From contig JASGJI010000015.1 of the NCBI GenBank assembly GCA_049840815.1, forward strand, positions 1 to 64,000: a stretch of 64,000 nt of DNA, in the 5' to 3' direction. Positions 42,390 to 51,281 of this stretch are shown here, in pieces; positions within the stretch are counted from its first letter, which is position 1, and every line of letters starts with the position of its first letter. Position numbers and translations under genes: made by a program. Below the pieces are notes generated by a model, which was not told where the DNA came from, made no database searches, and saw only the letters and a program-made list of their open reading frames with translations. The stretch comes from JASGDN01 sp049840815. Lineage in GTDB: Bacteria > Chloroflexota > Chloroflexia > Thermomicrobiales > UBA6265.

Positions 42390-43514
42390 CTATTCCGCTT
42401 CCGCGACCGCTGTGCCCTCGCTCAACGATATTTCGCGGCCAAGTTCGGCGGAACGATAGATGGCGTCGATCAGGCGCACGCGGTCGAGTCCCTCGACGCC
42501 ATCCGGAGAGACCGGCTTGCCGTCGAGAATGCCATCCACAAAGCCCTTCGTGATCTCCGCGTGTCCACCCCGCGCGACGATCGTCGGGGCGCTCTCCTGC
42601 GTCGTGTCGCCAATGCTGCTCCACATGCGCAGGGTGTCGGTGTCGGCGTACTTCACGGAGTGAATGCGGGCGCCGCCGTTGCTGCCATAGACCTGGATGC
42701 CGAAGTCATCCTCCATCTCGCCGTAGGACGCCCACGACGCTTCCAGCAGGAGTGTGCCGCCATCCTCGAAGCGGATGAAGGCGCTGGCGAGATCCTCGAC
42801 CTCATAGCCCTTATGCCCTTCCGGGATGAACTGCTGGGTGCGACCAGCCCAGTTGCCCCGGCCCTGGGTGCCGATCTCGGCGTAGGTCGTGGCGGAGACC
42901 GTCGCGACCTTCGGGTTGCCGAGGACGTAGAGGATCAGGTCGAGGACATGCACGCCGAGGTCGATCAGCGGGCCACCACCCGCGGCCTCCTTGGAGGTGA
43001 ACCAGCTGCCCCAGCCGGGGATGCCGCTCCGGCGCATCCAGAAGGCCTTCGAATAGTAGACGCGTCCGAGCGCGCCGCTCTGCACCTGCTCGCGCATCAA
43101 CTGCACATCGTGACGGGAGCGGCGCTGGAAGGAGATGGCGAGGATCTTGCCAGCCTTCTCCGCCGCATCGACCATCGCCTTGCCCTCGTCCTCGTTGCGG
43201 GCGAGCGGCTTCTCGATCAGGACGTGCTTGCCGGCTTCCAGCGCGGCAATCGCCACCGGCTTGTGGAGGAAATTCGGCACGGCGATGCTCACGGCATCGA
43301 TGTCGTCCTGCGCGAGCAGGTCCTGGTAGTCCCGATAGACATTCGGCACGTTGAACCGCTCGGAAAGCGACGCGCACCGGTCCGTATCAAGTCCCGCCAG
43401 CGCCACGATCTTCACACGCGGATCCTGGGAATATCCCTCCAGATGGAAGAGGCCCGCTCCACAACCGATTACCCCGACGCGCAATGGCTCGCGCGCTTCA
43501 CCCGTCTCTGTCAC
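42390..43514 (-). CDS. Gfo/Idh/MocA family oxidoreductase
   Basis: 374 residues from GTG 43514, preceded by GGGGAG at eight bases; ATG 43535 is an alternative. NAD(P)-binding motif RVGVIGCGAGLFHLEGY, then HVLIEKPLARNEDEGKAMVDAAEKAG with the conserved Lys of EKP, and substrate-side GGGPLIDLGVHVLDLILYVLG with the catalytic Asp/His pattern (DLGVHVLD). It probably oxidises a sugar or inositol hydroxyl. It is upstream of thuA in the same direction, forming a likely two-gene unit. It lacks a signal peptide. Confidence 0.93.
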   Translation of the reverse strand: MTETGEAREPLRVGVIGCGAGLFHLEGYSQDPRVKIVALAGLDTDRCASLSERFNVPNVYRDYQDLLAQDDIDAVSIAVPNFLHKPVAIAALEAGKHVLIEKPLARNEDEGKAMVDAAEKAGKILAISFQRRSRHDVQLMREQVQSGALGRVYYSKAFWMRRSGIPGWGSWFTSKEAAGGGPLIDLGVHVLDLILYVLGNPKVATVSATTYAEIGTQGRGNWAGRTQQFIPEGHKGYEVEDLASAFIRFEDGGTLLLEASWASYGEMEDDFGIQVYGSNGGARIHSVKYADTDTLRMWSSIGDTTQESAPTIVARGGHAEITKGFVDGILDGKPVSPDGVEGLDRVRLIDAIYRSAELGREISLSEGTAVAEAE

Positions 43515-43631
43515 GACAATGCTCCCCGGCCTCATCGGCCCCATGCGATGGACATCTCGATGGCGCATGGACTGCGCCGACCACAGTGGAGAATGGCACC
43601 CCGGTGAGGCCAGCGCAAGGGGACAGGACGG

Positions 43632-44456
43632 CTATCCGACGAGGTGGATCATGATCAGCTCCGGCGGGCAACCAAGCCGCACCGGCGGGCGGTAGAAGCC
43701 GACGCCGTTCGAGACGAAGAGGGTCATGTCCTCGATGGTGAATCGTCCGGATGCGAAGCGCTTCCCGGCCTTCGGCAGCGCCAGCGGACCGATCAGCGGC
43801 AGGCTGACCTGCCCACCGTGCGTGTGGCCGGAGAGCATGAGGAAGGGGCTGTAGACCGCGGCCTCCTCGGCGGCATCCGGCTCGTGCCAGAGGCAGATGC
43901 AGGCGGCATCGGATGGCACATCGGCGAAGGCGGCGGCGGGATCGGGATGCCCGAGCAGGAGATCGTCGATGCCGGCCAGCCACAATGGCCCTCGATCCGT
44001 CTCCACCTCGACGGCGCAGTTGATCAGCACGTCGGCGCCGGCGTCCTCCAGCATCCGCTCGACGCGGCTCCGGACGTTCGACACGTCGTGATTGCCGATT
44101 ACCGCCCAGGTGCCGTAGCGGGCGGTGGCCGTCATGTCGGCGATCACCGGGGCGATCTCGTCGATGAAGTAGGGCGACTGGGAGACATAATCGCCACCGA
44201 GCAAGAGGATGTCCGGCTTCTCACGCCGCAGTTCGCGGACGATGGCGCGCAGGTTCTCGCCGGTGAAGGTTGGCCCGACGTGCGTATCGGTGACGTAGGC
44301 GATCCGCAACCCGGCGAGGTTGACGTGATTGCGCGGCAACACGAACGCCTGATGGTTCACGCGCGGTCGGAACGGAATCACGTATCGCGCAATGAGCGCC
44401 GTCGCCGCGCCCGCGATGATGCCAACCGCCGCGATTCCGGCGAGAACCTTCTTCAT
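43632..44456 (-). CDS. Membrane-anchored calcineurin-like metallophosphoesterase (YaeI-like)
   Basis: 274 residues. N-terminal helix VLAGIAAVGIIAGAATALIARYV anchors it. All dimetal motifs are visible: DTHVG (57-61), GGDYV (about 86-90), GNHDV (about 121-125), WHEPD (single His) and GHTHGGQ (about 210-216). Relatives with this spacing hydrolyse UDP-diacylglucosamine or other phosphodiesters at the membrane. It has its own upstream hairpin and no operon partner. Confidence 0.92.
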   Translation of the reverse strand: MKKVLAGIAAVGIIAGAATALIARYVIPFRPRVNHQAFVLPRNHVNLAGLRIAYVTDTHVGPTFTGENLRAIVRELRREKPDILLLGGDYVSQSPYFIDEIAPVIADMTATARYGTWAVIGNHDVSNVRSRVERMLEDAGADVLINCAVEVETDRGPLWLAGIDDLLLGHPDPAAAFADVPSDAACICLWHEPDAAEEAAVYSPFLMLSGHTHGGQVSLPLIGPLALPKAGKRFASGRFTIEDMTLFVSNGVGFYRPPVRLGCPPELIMIHLVG

Positions 44457-44488
44457 GCGATGGGGTGCCCTTTCCTGTGAACCCGAGC

Positions 44489-44546
44489 CGTAGACGCGGC
44501 CCTTGTGGCCGCTTTGAAAACGGCGGCCACAAGGGCCGCATCTACG
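44489..44546. repeat. Near-perfect GC-rich inverted repeat
   Basis: CGTAGACGCGGCCCTTGTGG... and its inverted copy differ by one base over 24 and enclose about 10 bases. It separates menA (upstream) from the phosphoesterase gene on the same strand, so it may terminate the menA operon. A downstream-start promoter is not clear. Confidence 0.7.
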
Positions 44547-44558
44547 AAGAGCTCCTGA

Positions 44559-45516
44559 CTATGCCGCGTGATACCGCACCATGAGCACCGCCAGCATCAG
44601 GCCGAGGCTCATCAGCGTGCAGAAGCGCAGGTGCAGTCCGGCCGTCCTCCGTGTGATCACGTTCAGCTGCGCCGACGTGGTGGCCAGGCCGCCGCGCTCG
44701 ACCAGCTTGTAGGCCGTCGGGAACGAGAACCAGACGAGCAGCACCGGGTACAGCTCCGGCTCGTTGACGAACATCGCGATGGCCAGCGCGTAGGGGATGA
44801 AGAGCAGGAACGCATACCACGCGATCGACAGGCCGCGTGGCAGCAGGTTCGGCCAGTGTCCGCTTGTGCATCGCCCGGTCGGTTTCCACGTCGCGCATGT
44901 TGTTGGCGTGGAGGAAGGCCGCCGCCAGCATCCCGATCGCTGCGCCCAGCAGGATCGCCGGCGTGGAGACATCCCCGCGCAACACGTAGTAGGCGCCGCA
45001 GACCATGCCAATCCCCATCGTCAGGAAGACGGTCACTTCGCCGAGCGCCCAGTAAGCGAGGGGGAACGGCCCTGCCGTGTAGAGATACGCGGCGGCGGCG
45101 CTGAAGAGGCCGATCCAGAGCACCACCGGCCCCACCGCCGCGATCACCGGCACCGCGGCGAGGATGGCGATGCCGAAGCTGACCATGATCCCCTTGCGCA
45201 AGTCGTCGTGGGTGAGATCGCCGCGCTGGAGGGCGCCGCCCTGGCCGAGCGTGACGGAGGAATCGACGCCGCGCCGGTCATCGAAGTAGTCGTTCGTCAG
45301 GTTACAGGCGGCATGCGTGAAGATTGACGCGATCAGCATCAGGATGAAGAGCCACGGATTGATCGCGCCATCGACCATCGCCAGCGCCGTCGCCGCCACA
45401 ATCGGCACCGTGGACGTCGTGAAGGAGCGCGGGCGGACGGCATTGAACCAGACGCGCCAGCGCGGCACGGAGGATACGGACCGGACGCCACCGGTCGAGG
45501 GGGTTGCAGCGGGCAT
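44559..45516 (-). pseudogene. menA: MenA-like 1,4-dihydroxy-2-naphthoate prenyltransferase, interrupted by a frameshift
   Basis: UbiA-superfamily membrane enzyme that prenylates dihydroxynaphthoate in menaquinone synthesis; about 318 residues once the frame is repaired. The first Asp-rich motif NLTNDYFDDRRGVD is intact (about 72-85), as is the second, NNMRDVETDRAMHKRTLA. The protein then breaks: the next helices WYAFLLFIPYALAIAMFV, VLLVWFSFPTAYKLV and LMSLGLMLAVLMVRY are in another frame. At about 44855 CTGGCCGAACCTGCTG has one base too many, or two missing, for HKRTLANLLPRG. Everything else is conserved, so a sequence error is likely. It starts 11 bases after the ABC permease stop. Confidence 0.88.
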
Positions 45517-45527
45517 GAGTGGGGACC

Positions 45528-46301
45528 TTATCGGTGAGTGGAGCGCCAGGGCATGACGAGTCGGGCGATGCCATCGAGGCAGAGCGTGAGCGCCCACCCC
45601 ATGATACCCGTGATGATGAGGCCAACGAACATCTGGCGGATGCGCAGGGTCTGGTAGTTCTGCCAGATCATGTGACCGATACCCTGGTCGGCGGCAAGGA
45701 ACTCGGTGCCGACGATCACGATCAGCGCGAACCCGAGCGCCAGTCGCAATCCCGTGAAGATCGCGGGCAGCGCTCCCGGCAGGGCGACCGTCCAGAAGAG
45801 TTCCCACCGGCTCGCCCCGAGATTGGAGGCGACATCCCGGTAGGTGGCGTCGAGTTCGAGCACGCCGCTCATGGTGCTGAGCGCGACGAGGAAGAAGATC
45901 GAGAGGGCGACGATGGCGATCTTGGAGGCCTCCCCGATACCGAGTGCGATGATCACCAGCGGCAGGATGGCGATCTTCGGGACCGCGTAGATCGCGGCGG
46001 CGAGCGGCATGAAGAAGACGCGCACCGGCCAGAACAGGCCCATCAACAGCCCGAGCACGATTCCCGGCACCGACCCGACCACGAATCCGGCGAGGATACG
46101 GCCGAGCGAGACGCGGATATCGCCCCACAGGTCGTTCTTCACCCACAGCGTCCTGGCCGTATCCCAGAGCGAACTGGGCGGAGGCCAGAAGAGCGGGTTG
46201 ATCGTCTTCGTGCGGGAGAGGATCTCCCAGATCAGGAGCAGGAGCACCGGCGCGGCGATGGTCAGTGCGACTTCGGCGATCCGACGCTGGCGAAGCTTCA
46301 T
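45528..46301 (-). CDS. ABC transporter permease, SsuC/TauC-like
   Basis: 257 residues with six membrane helices. The coupling motif is RDVASNLGASRWELFWTVALPGALPAIFTGLRLALG (about 168-203). The start WEILSRTKTINPLFWPPPSSLWDTARTLW is that of nitrate/sulfonate/taurine permeases. Its ATG overlaps the ATPase stop by four bases. The chain is permease, then menA, in this operon. Cargo cannot be read from the permease. Confidence 0.92.
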   Translation of the reverse strand: MKLRQRRIAEVALTIAAPVLLLLIWEILSRTKTINPLFWPPPSSLWDTARTLWVKNDLWGDIRVSLGRILAGFVVGSVPGIVLGLLMGLFWPVRVFFMPLAAAIYAVPKIAILPLVIIALGIGEASKIAIVALSIFFLVALSTMSGVLELDATYRDVASNLGASRWELFWTVALPGALPAIFTGLRLALGFALIVIVGTEFLAADQGIGHMIWQNYQTLRIRQMFVGLIITGIMGWALTLCLDGIARLVMPWRSTHR

Positions 46302-47197
46302 CGCGCCATGCTCGCTTCCTGCGCCAGTCGGGCGGCGGTCACTTCCTTACGCACCATGCCCCAGATCCCGGTAAACAACTCGGTAAACGCGGGATCGGAG
46401 CGGACATCCATCAAGGCCCGGGGCCGCGCGAAGGGCACGTCGATCACGGCGCGGATCGTCCCCGGCTGGGCGCTCATGATGACGATCCGGTCGGCGAGCA
46501 CGATGGCCTCATCGATCGAGTGCGTCACGAAGACGACCGTCTTCCGGCTCTCATCCCAGATCCGCAGCAGCTCCTCCTGCAACAGGAAGCGCGTCTGCTC
46601 ATCCAGCGCCCCGAACGGCTCGTCCATCAGCAACAGGTCGGGATCGACGGCAAGGGCACGGGCGATGGCGACCCGCTGGCGCATTCCCTCGGAGATCTGG
46701 TGCGGATAGGAACGCCGAAAGGCATGCAGGCCGACGGTCGCCAGCAGCGCGTCTGCCCGCTCACCGCGTTCCTTCCGAGAGACGCTCCGCAACGTGAGAC
46801 CATACGCGACATTCTGCCGAAGGGTGAGCCACGGAAAGAGGCTCCGGCCCTGAAAGACCATCGCGTTCGACGGCACGCCACCGCGCCCATCTGCGAGCGT
46901 CAGGGTGCCGCTCGTCGGGTGATCGAGGCCGGCGAGCATGCGGAGGAAGGTCGACTTCCCGCAGCCGGACGGACCGACGATCACCGTGAAGCTCCCTGCC
47001 GCCACATCGAGGTCGATGTCCCGGCAGGCATCCACCGGACCACGCGCCGAGTCGAAGCGACGGCCAACGCCACGGGCTTCCACGCTGGCGCCCGGAAGGG
47101 TAGTGCGGCGAGCCGCACCACCCTTCACCTGGGTGCCGATCGACGAAGCGACCGTCGATGACGTTACCTGGGACAGGGGCAGATCCCGAGAGGTCAT
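46298..47197 (-). CDS. ABC transporter ATPase, SsuB/TauB-like
   Basis: 299 residues. A 40-residue low-complexity leader is followed by Walker A GPSGCGKST (about 74-82), Q-loop MVFQGRSLFPWLTLRQNVAYGL, Walker B LLLMDEPFGALDEQTR and switch His in FVTHS. The signature reads ISEGMRQRVAIARAL; the usual motif is LSGGMRQR, so Leu-Ser-Gly became Ile-Ser-Glu. The adjacent GM-RQRVAIARAL is normal. The start overlaps the binding-protein stop (TGATG). Confidence 0.93.
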   Translation of the reverse strand: MTSRDLPLSQVTSSTVASSIGTQVKGGAARRTTLPGASVEARGVGRRFDSARGPVDACRDIDLDVAAGSFTVIVGPSGCGKSTFLRMLAGLDHPTSGTLTLADGRGGVPSNAMVFQGRSLFPWLTLRQNVAYGLTLRSVSRKERGERADALLATVGLHAFRRSYPHQISEGMRQRVAIARALAVDPDLLLMDEPFGALDEQTRFLLQEELLRIWDESRKTVVFVTHSIDEAIVLADRIVIMSAQPGTIRAVIDVPFARPRALMDVRSDPAFTELFTGIWGMVRKEVTAARLAQEASMAR

Positions 47198-48336
47198 CAG
47201 GAACCCGATTCCGCCTTGTCGACGTACTGGGTGTCGACCATCGTGGCCGGGTCGATCGGGGTATCGTAGTCGAGCAACCCGCGATCACCAAAGAACGTCT
47301 GAAGCTGGTTCAGGCTGTCGAGATCGATCTTGCCGTCCTTCGAATAGACCGGCTTCACCGACGCGGCGATCAGGTCGGCCGGGACCTTCGTGTACTTGTT
47401 GATGATGGCGAGATTCAGGGGATCGTTGAAGTTCGCGTTCAGGTCGGCGGACGCGCGAAGATACGCCTTCACAAAGCCAGCGGCGGCATCCGGGTTCGCC
47501 TTCAACCAGTCGGAGTTGCCGAAGACCATGGTCGGCCAGATCCCCTGCACCGGCATGTCGGAAACGAGGCGGACGGCCAGGCCATTCTGCTCGGCCTGCG
47601 TCGCGACCGGCTCACCGACGATGGCGGCATCGAGCGCGCCGGAGTCGAGCGCCGTCACCGCATCCGGGAATGTGAGGTACTGAAGGTCGACATCGGCGAT
47701 CGTGAGGCCACCCGTCTCGAGCGCCTTCTCGAGCCAGAGCTCGGTCGCGCCCGGAGCATTGACGGAGACCTTCTTTCCCTTGAGGTCGGCGACGCTCTTG
47801 ATCGTGCCGTCCTCGCAGGCCTTCTTCGAGATCATGAGCGGGCTGGCGACCGGATCGCCCTCGGAGTGGCCCGGCGCGATGATCGTCAGCGGCAGCCCCT
47901 GGGAGACGCCATTCCAGTACGCCGGACCCACGCCGGTGAGGCCGACATTCAGCTTGTTCGTCGCCGTCAACGTGGTGATGTCGGTGCCGTTCGTGAACGA
48001 CTGAAGCTCGACATCAAGCCCTTCGTCAGCGTAGTAGCCCTTCTCCAGCGCGACATAGATCGGCGCGTAGATGGAGAGCGGCATATAGCCAACGACCATC
48101 TTGGTCGCGCCATCCGGCACCGAAACTGCCGGAATCTCCGGGAGGGAGATGGGCGAGGCATCCGCAGCGACCGGCGTCGACGACGGAGCGATGGAACAGG
48201 TCCCCTGCGCCGAGACCGAGGTCGCCGCCGCCGGAATGAGCAGGATCGAAAGCAATGACACGATTCCCGAGAGCAGCACTGCGAAGATCGGAGACGCCTT
48301 CGTCAGCGCTCGATCGGAACGGGAAACCGATACCAT
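47197..48336 (-). CDS. ABC transporter substrate-binding protein, SsuA/NMT1-like
   Basis: 379 residues. Signal sequence VLLSGIVSLLSILLIPAAATSVSAQ, then a Pro/Ala linker. KMVVGYMPLSIYAPIYVALEKGYYADEGLDVELQSFTNGTD and LNVGLTGVGPAYWNGVSQGLPLTIIAPG are typical of NMT1/THI5 and SsuA periplasmic-type proteins that bind sulfonates, pyrimidines or nitrate. It leads the operon with the ATPase, permease and menA. The promoter with a palindromic operator lies about 110 bases upstream. Confidence 0.92.
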   Translation of the reverse strand: MVSVSRSDRALTKASPIFAVLLSGIVSLLSILLIPAAATSVSAQGTCSIAPSSTPVAADASPISLPEIPAVSVPDGATKMVVGYMPLSIYAPIYVALEKGYYADEGLDVELQSFTNGTDITTLTATNKLNVGLTGVGPAYWNGVSQGLPLTIIAPGHSEGDPVASPLMISKKACEDGTIKSVADLKGKKVSVNAPGATELWLEKALETGGLTIADVDLQYLTFPDAVTALDSGALDAAIVGEPVATQAEQNGLAVRLVSDMPVQGIWPTMVFGNSDWLKANPDAAAGFVKAYLRASADLNANFNDPLNLAIINKYTKVPADLIAASVKPVYSKDGKIDLDSLNQLQTFFGDRGLLDYDTPIDPATMVDTQYVDKAESGS

Positions 48337-48449
48337 GATGGTCCTCCACCGTGAGAAAGGGTGAACTGAAGCTCAGCGAGGAACGGTCCGCCATCCATCC
48401 AGCGATCGCGTTCCCACGCCGAGGCGCGGCCCCAACGCATGACCCGGCC

Positions 48450-48491
48450 AGTATACGCCCTCACCGCTCGTCTTCGTGAACGTTTTCACGA
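48450..48491 (-). promoter_or_regulatory. Candidate promoter and palindromic operator of the ABC-menA operon
   Basis: On the minus strand TATACT (48455-48450) is a good -10. About 19 bases upstream is TCGTGAA-CGTT-TTCACGA (48474-48491), seven-base arms around CGTT, resembling operators of LacI-family repressors. It covers the expected -35, so a repressor there would close the promoter. It could instead serve the plus-strand genes at 48558. Confidence 0.5.
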
Positions 48492-48557
48492 GCCATCTGG
48501 ATAGGCCGGCTGATCAGCGAGCCGACATCATCGCATGACCTTCGCTTCGTTTGGGCG

Positions 48558-48908
48558 ATGCGTCATCGAAGGATGGCCCTCCAGGGGGACGGCCTCCCCG
48601 GAATGGGCCAGCCCATGTGTGGAGGTGACGCCGCGATCCCACGCGAAGGCTCGGGCCGGCCTCGACGGGTGCAACGCCATCTTCGCCACATCGTGAAGGC
48701 GCGACCCGCTTGCGTCGTCTTCATGGCGTGGCGGAACGGGCATCAGGACCACGTCCAGATGGTGGACGGACAACAGGTCGCTAGGTCGCTGCTGCATCTT
48801 ACCGAGCTCTACCGTCTTGCGGATCGCGCCCACCTGTTCCATGATCCCGAGGAAACCGCCAACCGAATGCGTTGCTTCCTCGCCACGTCAGGAGTCGATC
48901 AGGGATGA
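48558..48908 (+). CDS. Hypothetical protein overlapping the isomerase gene, up to 116 aa
   Basis: Codon use fits coding DNA, especially from about 48660 on. Its stop TGA overlaps the ATG of the isomerase gene by four bases, an arrangement usual for coupled real genes. The second half reads VKARPACVVFMAWRNGHQDHVQMVDGQQVARSLLHLTELYRLADRAHLFHDPEETANRM, soluble and helical with many His. The start is uncertain: ATG 48558, or GTG near 48669. An antisense frame (48528-48842) is the competing reading. No family recognised. Confidence 0.5.
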   Translation: MRHRRMALQGDGLPGMGQPMCGGDAAIPREGSGRPRRVQRHLRHIVKARPACVVFMAWRNGHQDHVQMVDGQQVARSLLHLTELYRLADRAHLFHDPEETANRMRCFLATSGVDQG

Positions 48909-49753
48909 GTTCAACGACGCCGCTGCGCAATCTCAATGAAGGAATGAAGCGCCTCAGCCTCAACCAGAAGACCATCGACCGCTGGACCGTTCCGGAGGCC
49001 ATCGAGGGCTGCGTCCGCCACGATGTCGAGTGGATCGGACTCTGGCGCGACAAGGTCGATGCCTACGGGCTCGCCGCAAGCGCGAAGGCCGTGCGAAATG
49101 CCGGACTCAAGGTGTCCAGCAATTGCCGCGGCGGTCTGTTCCCGTCCACTGATGCCGACGATCGCGCCGATCGGATCGAGGACAACAAGCGCGCCATTCA
49201 CGAGGCGGCGGAACTCGGCGCCGAGATGCTCGCGATCGTCGGGGGAGGCCTGAACGGCGTGCAGAACCCGGACGAGGCCCGGAAGATGATCGTCGACGGG
49301 ATCGAGGCGATCATCCCCTATGCCGAGGCCCGGGGCGTGAAGCTCGGGATCGAACCGCTGCACCCCGCTCTGGCGCAGGACCGGTCGCTGATCAGTTCGA
49401 TGAAGTACGCGAACGACCTGGTCGAGCACTTCGACCACCCGAACGTCGGCCTGATCGTGGATGTCTTCCACGTCTGGTGGGACCCATTCCTCTACGAGGA
49501 AATCGCTCGGGCAGGCAACAAGATCATCGCCTTCCACGTCGATGACATCCCGGTTCACTTCACGGACGTGCTGATGAATCGCATGATGATGGGCGATGGC
49601 GTCTGCCAGATCCGCCGGATGCGGGAAGCCGTCGACGCCGCAGGCTACACCGGCCCGATCGAAGTAGAAATCTTCAACCAGGACATCTGGGAGCGCAACG
49701 GCGACGACGTGATGCGCGAGATGAAGCAGCGCTTCCTCGACCACGTCCTGTAA
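48905..49753 (+). CDS. Sugar phosphate isomerase/epimerase (AP-endonuclease-2-like TIM barrel)
   Basis: 282 residues. Barrel strands with metal-site residues: KLGIEPLHP (Glu), GLIVDVFHVWWDP (Asp, His), IIAFHVDDI (His) and GPIEVEIFN (final Glu). This is the pattern of xylose-isomerase-like/IolE-IolI proteins acting on inosose or keto-sugars with a divalent metal. It begins after a 20-residue leader with RLSLNQKTIDRWTVPEAIEGC. It is coupled to the preceding small gene and followed by a T-rich terminator. Substrate not deducible. Confidence 0.92.
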   Translation: MSSTTPLRNLNEGMKRLSLNQKTIDRWTVPEAIEGCVRHDVEWIGLWRDKVDAYGLAASAKAVRNAGLKVSSNCRGGLFPSTDADDRADRIEDNKRAIHEAAELGAEMLAIVGGGLNGVQNPDEARKMIVDGIEAIIPYAEARGVKLGIEPLHPALAQDRSLISSMKYANDLVEHFDHPNVGLIVDVFHVWWDPFLYEEIARAGNKIIAFHVDDIPVHFTDVLMNRMMMGDGVCQIRRMREAVDAAGYTGPIEVEIFNQDIWERNGDDVMREMKQRFLDHVL

Positions 49754-49772
49754 CCAGGAACGAGAAAACAGC

Positions 49773-49848
49773 AACGAGGAAAGAGGGCGGATGCAACGGC
49801 TTCTCGTGACAGACAGCCGATCCGCAAGACCTCTTTCCTCGTTTTTTT
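49773..49848 (+). terminator. Terminator after the isomerase gene
   Basis: AACGAGGAAAGAGG (49773-49786) pairs with CCTCTTTCCTCGTT (49830-49843), with a second inner stem GCGGAT/ATCCGC, followed by seven T. It also faces the convergent ispG gene. The purine-rich arms resemble the repeats at 12978 and 35111. Confidence 0.85.
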
Positions 49849-49857
49849 CTGGCCTTG

Positions 49858-51036
49858 CTACACCGCCGTGAGCGAGATCATCGGCTTGTAGGCGTTCGTG
49901 TGCTCCTCGGCCTCGTCGAAGATCCCGTTCTTGCGGTCCTCGACGACCGCGTGGATCTCCTTGGTCAATTCATCGAGCATGTCCGCTTCGAGCACCGTCT
50001 TCACGATCTTGCCCTTGCGGAAGATCACACCCTTGCCGTTGCCCGATGCGATCCCGACATCGGCATCACGTGCCTCGCCGGGGCCGTTCACCACACAACC
50101 CATGACGGCGACGCGGATCGGCTCGTCGATCTTCTCCAGCACCAGATCGACCTTGTTTGCCAGCGAGAAGAGATCCACCTCGACGCGCCCGCAGGTCGGG
50201 CAGGCGATCATCGTCGCGCCCTTCTGCCGCAGTTCGAGGCTCTTCAGGATCTCGTAACCGACGAAGACCTCTTCCTTCGGGTCGGTCGTCAGCGAGACGC
50301 GAATAGTGTCGCCGATCCCGAGCGCGAGGAGGGTGCCGATGCCGACTCCGGAGCGGACGCTGCCCGCGCGCGGCGTCCCGGCCTCGGTCACGCCGAGGTG
50401 CAACGGATAGTCGTTGTCGAGCCGGGCGAAGCGCTGGTACGCCTCCAGCAGCACCGGCACCTCGAATGCCTTCAGGCTGACCTTGGTGTCGTGGAAATCG
50501 AGCTCCTCAAGGATCGCGATGTGCCCAAGCGCGGACCGCACGAGCCACTCGGCGCGCAATTGCACCTGGGTCGCGTTCTGCCGCGCCATCTCATCGACGA
50601 ACTCCTCCGGCATCGGGGCGACCGAGCCGAAGTTGACCCCGATCCGGATCGGCACGCCCCGCTCCTTCGCCATCGCGACGACGGCGCGGACATGCTCCGG
50701 CTTGCGGATGTTGCCCGGATTCAGGCGCAGACCATGAATGCCGGACTCCAGCGCCTTCAGCGCAAGGGTGTGCTCGAAGTGAATGTCGGCGATCAATGGC
50801 ACCGGCGAGTACGGCACAATCTCCGGCAGCGCGGCGGCAGCCACGCGGTCGGGGACAGCGACGCGAACGATCTCCGCTCCGACATCGGCCAGGCCGTGCA
50901 GCTGTTCGAGCACCGCCTTCGGGTCGCGGGTATCGGCGGTTGCCATCGTCTGCACGCGGATCGGGTACTCACCGCCGAGGGCGACATCGCCGACGTGAAG
51001 GACGCGGGTCTTGCGGCGAGGAGCGACAAGGGACAT
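49858..51036 (-). CDS. ispG: 4-hydroxy-3-methylbut-2-en-1-yl diphosphate synthase (IspG/GcpE)
   Basis: 392 residues. Iron-sulfur enzyme of the non-mevalonate isoprenoid pathway, converting MEcPP to HMBPP. Cluster ligands: ACPTCGR (Cys 279 and 282) and MGCVVNGPGEA (Cys 314), with the Glu ligand likely just after. The N-terminal TIM-barrel has PIRVQTMATADT, IADIHFEHTLALKALESGIHGLRLNPGNI and RIGVNFGSV. ATG 51036 follows GGAGGA; the frame above is not protein-like. Adjacent to rseP, a common pairing in bacteria (dxr-rseP-ispG). It supplies precursors for the menaquinone chain that menA uses. Confidence 0.97.
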   Translation of the reverse strand: MSLVAPRRKTRVLHVGDVALGGEYPIRVQTMATADTRDPKAVLEQLHGLADVGAEIVRVAVPDRVAAAALPEIVPYSPVPLIADIHFEHTLALKALESGIHGLRLNPGNIRKPEHVRAVVAMAKERGVPIRIGVNFGSVAPMPEEFVDEMARQNATQVQLRAEWLVRSALGHIAILEELDFHDTKVSLKAFEVPVLLEAYQRFARLDNDYPLHLGVTEAGTPRAGSVRSGVGIGTLLALGIGDTIRVSLTTDPKEEVFVGYEILKSLELRQKGATMIACPTCGRVEVDLFSLANKVDLVLEKIDEPIRVAVMGCVVNGPGEARDADVGIASGNGKGVIFRKGKIVKTVLEADMLDELTKEIHAVVEDRKNGIFDEAEEHTNAYKPMISLTAV

Positions 51037-51281
51037 GGCGTGGGGATTCCTCCGTGGAGCTGGCATGACCAGCGGACCGATGCTGCGGGTGGGATGCGGT
51101 CGGGCGGTCAAGTCGTCCGGTGCGGACCGCGTGCAGCGTTTCCTTATGAATGATACGCCTCTCAGGGCACCGGTGTGTTGACCGTTCGTTAGCGATCTGG
51201 CCAGGTTCGCCGTCCGCAGCGGTGAGGATCGCCCCACCCAGCTACCGCGGCGTGTGGATGACGTCCGCTCCGGACGCTGAC

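Noticed and set aside
44542..46146. 534-codon frame that seems to fuse a permease shadow to MenA
   Set aside because: The first part is out-of-frame permease; true menA starts at ATG 45516 and is broken by a frameshift at about 44855, so the fusion is not real.
48337..48449. TPP riboswitch before the NMT1-like binding protein
   Set aside because: The conserved CTGAGA and ACCTGATC elements of the THI box were not found in the leader.
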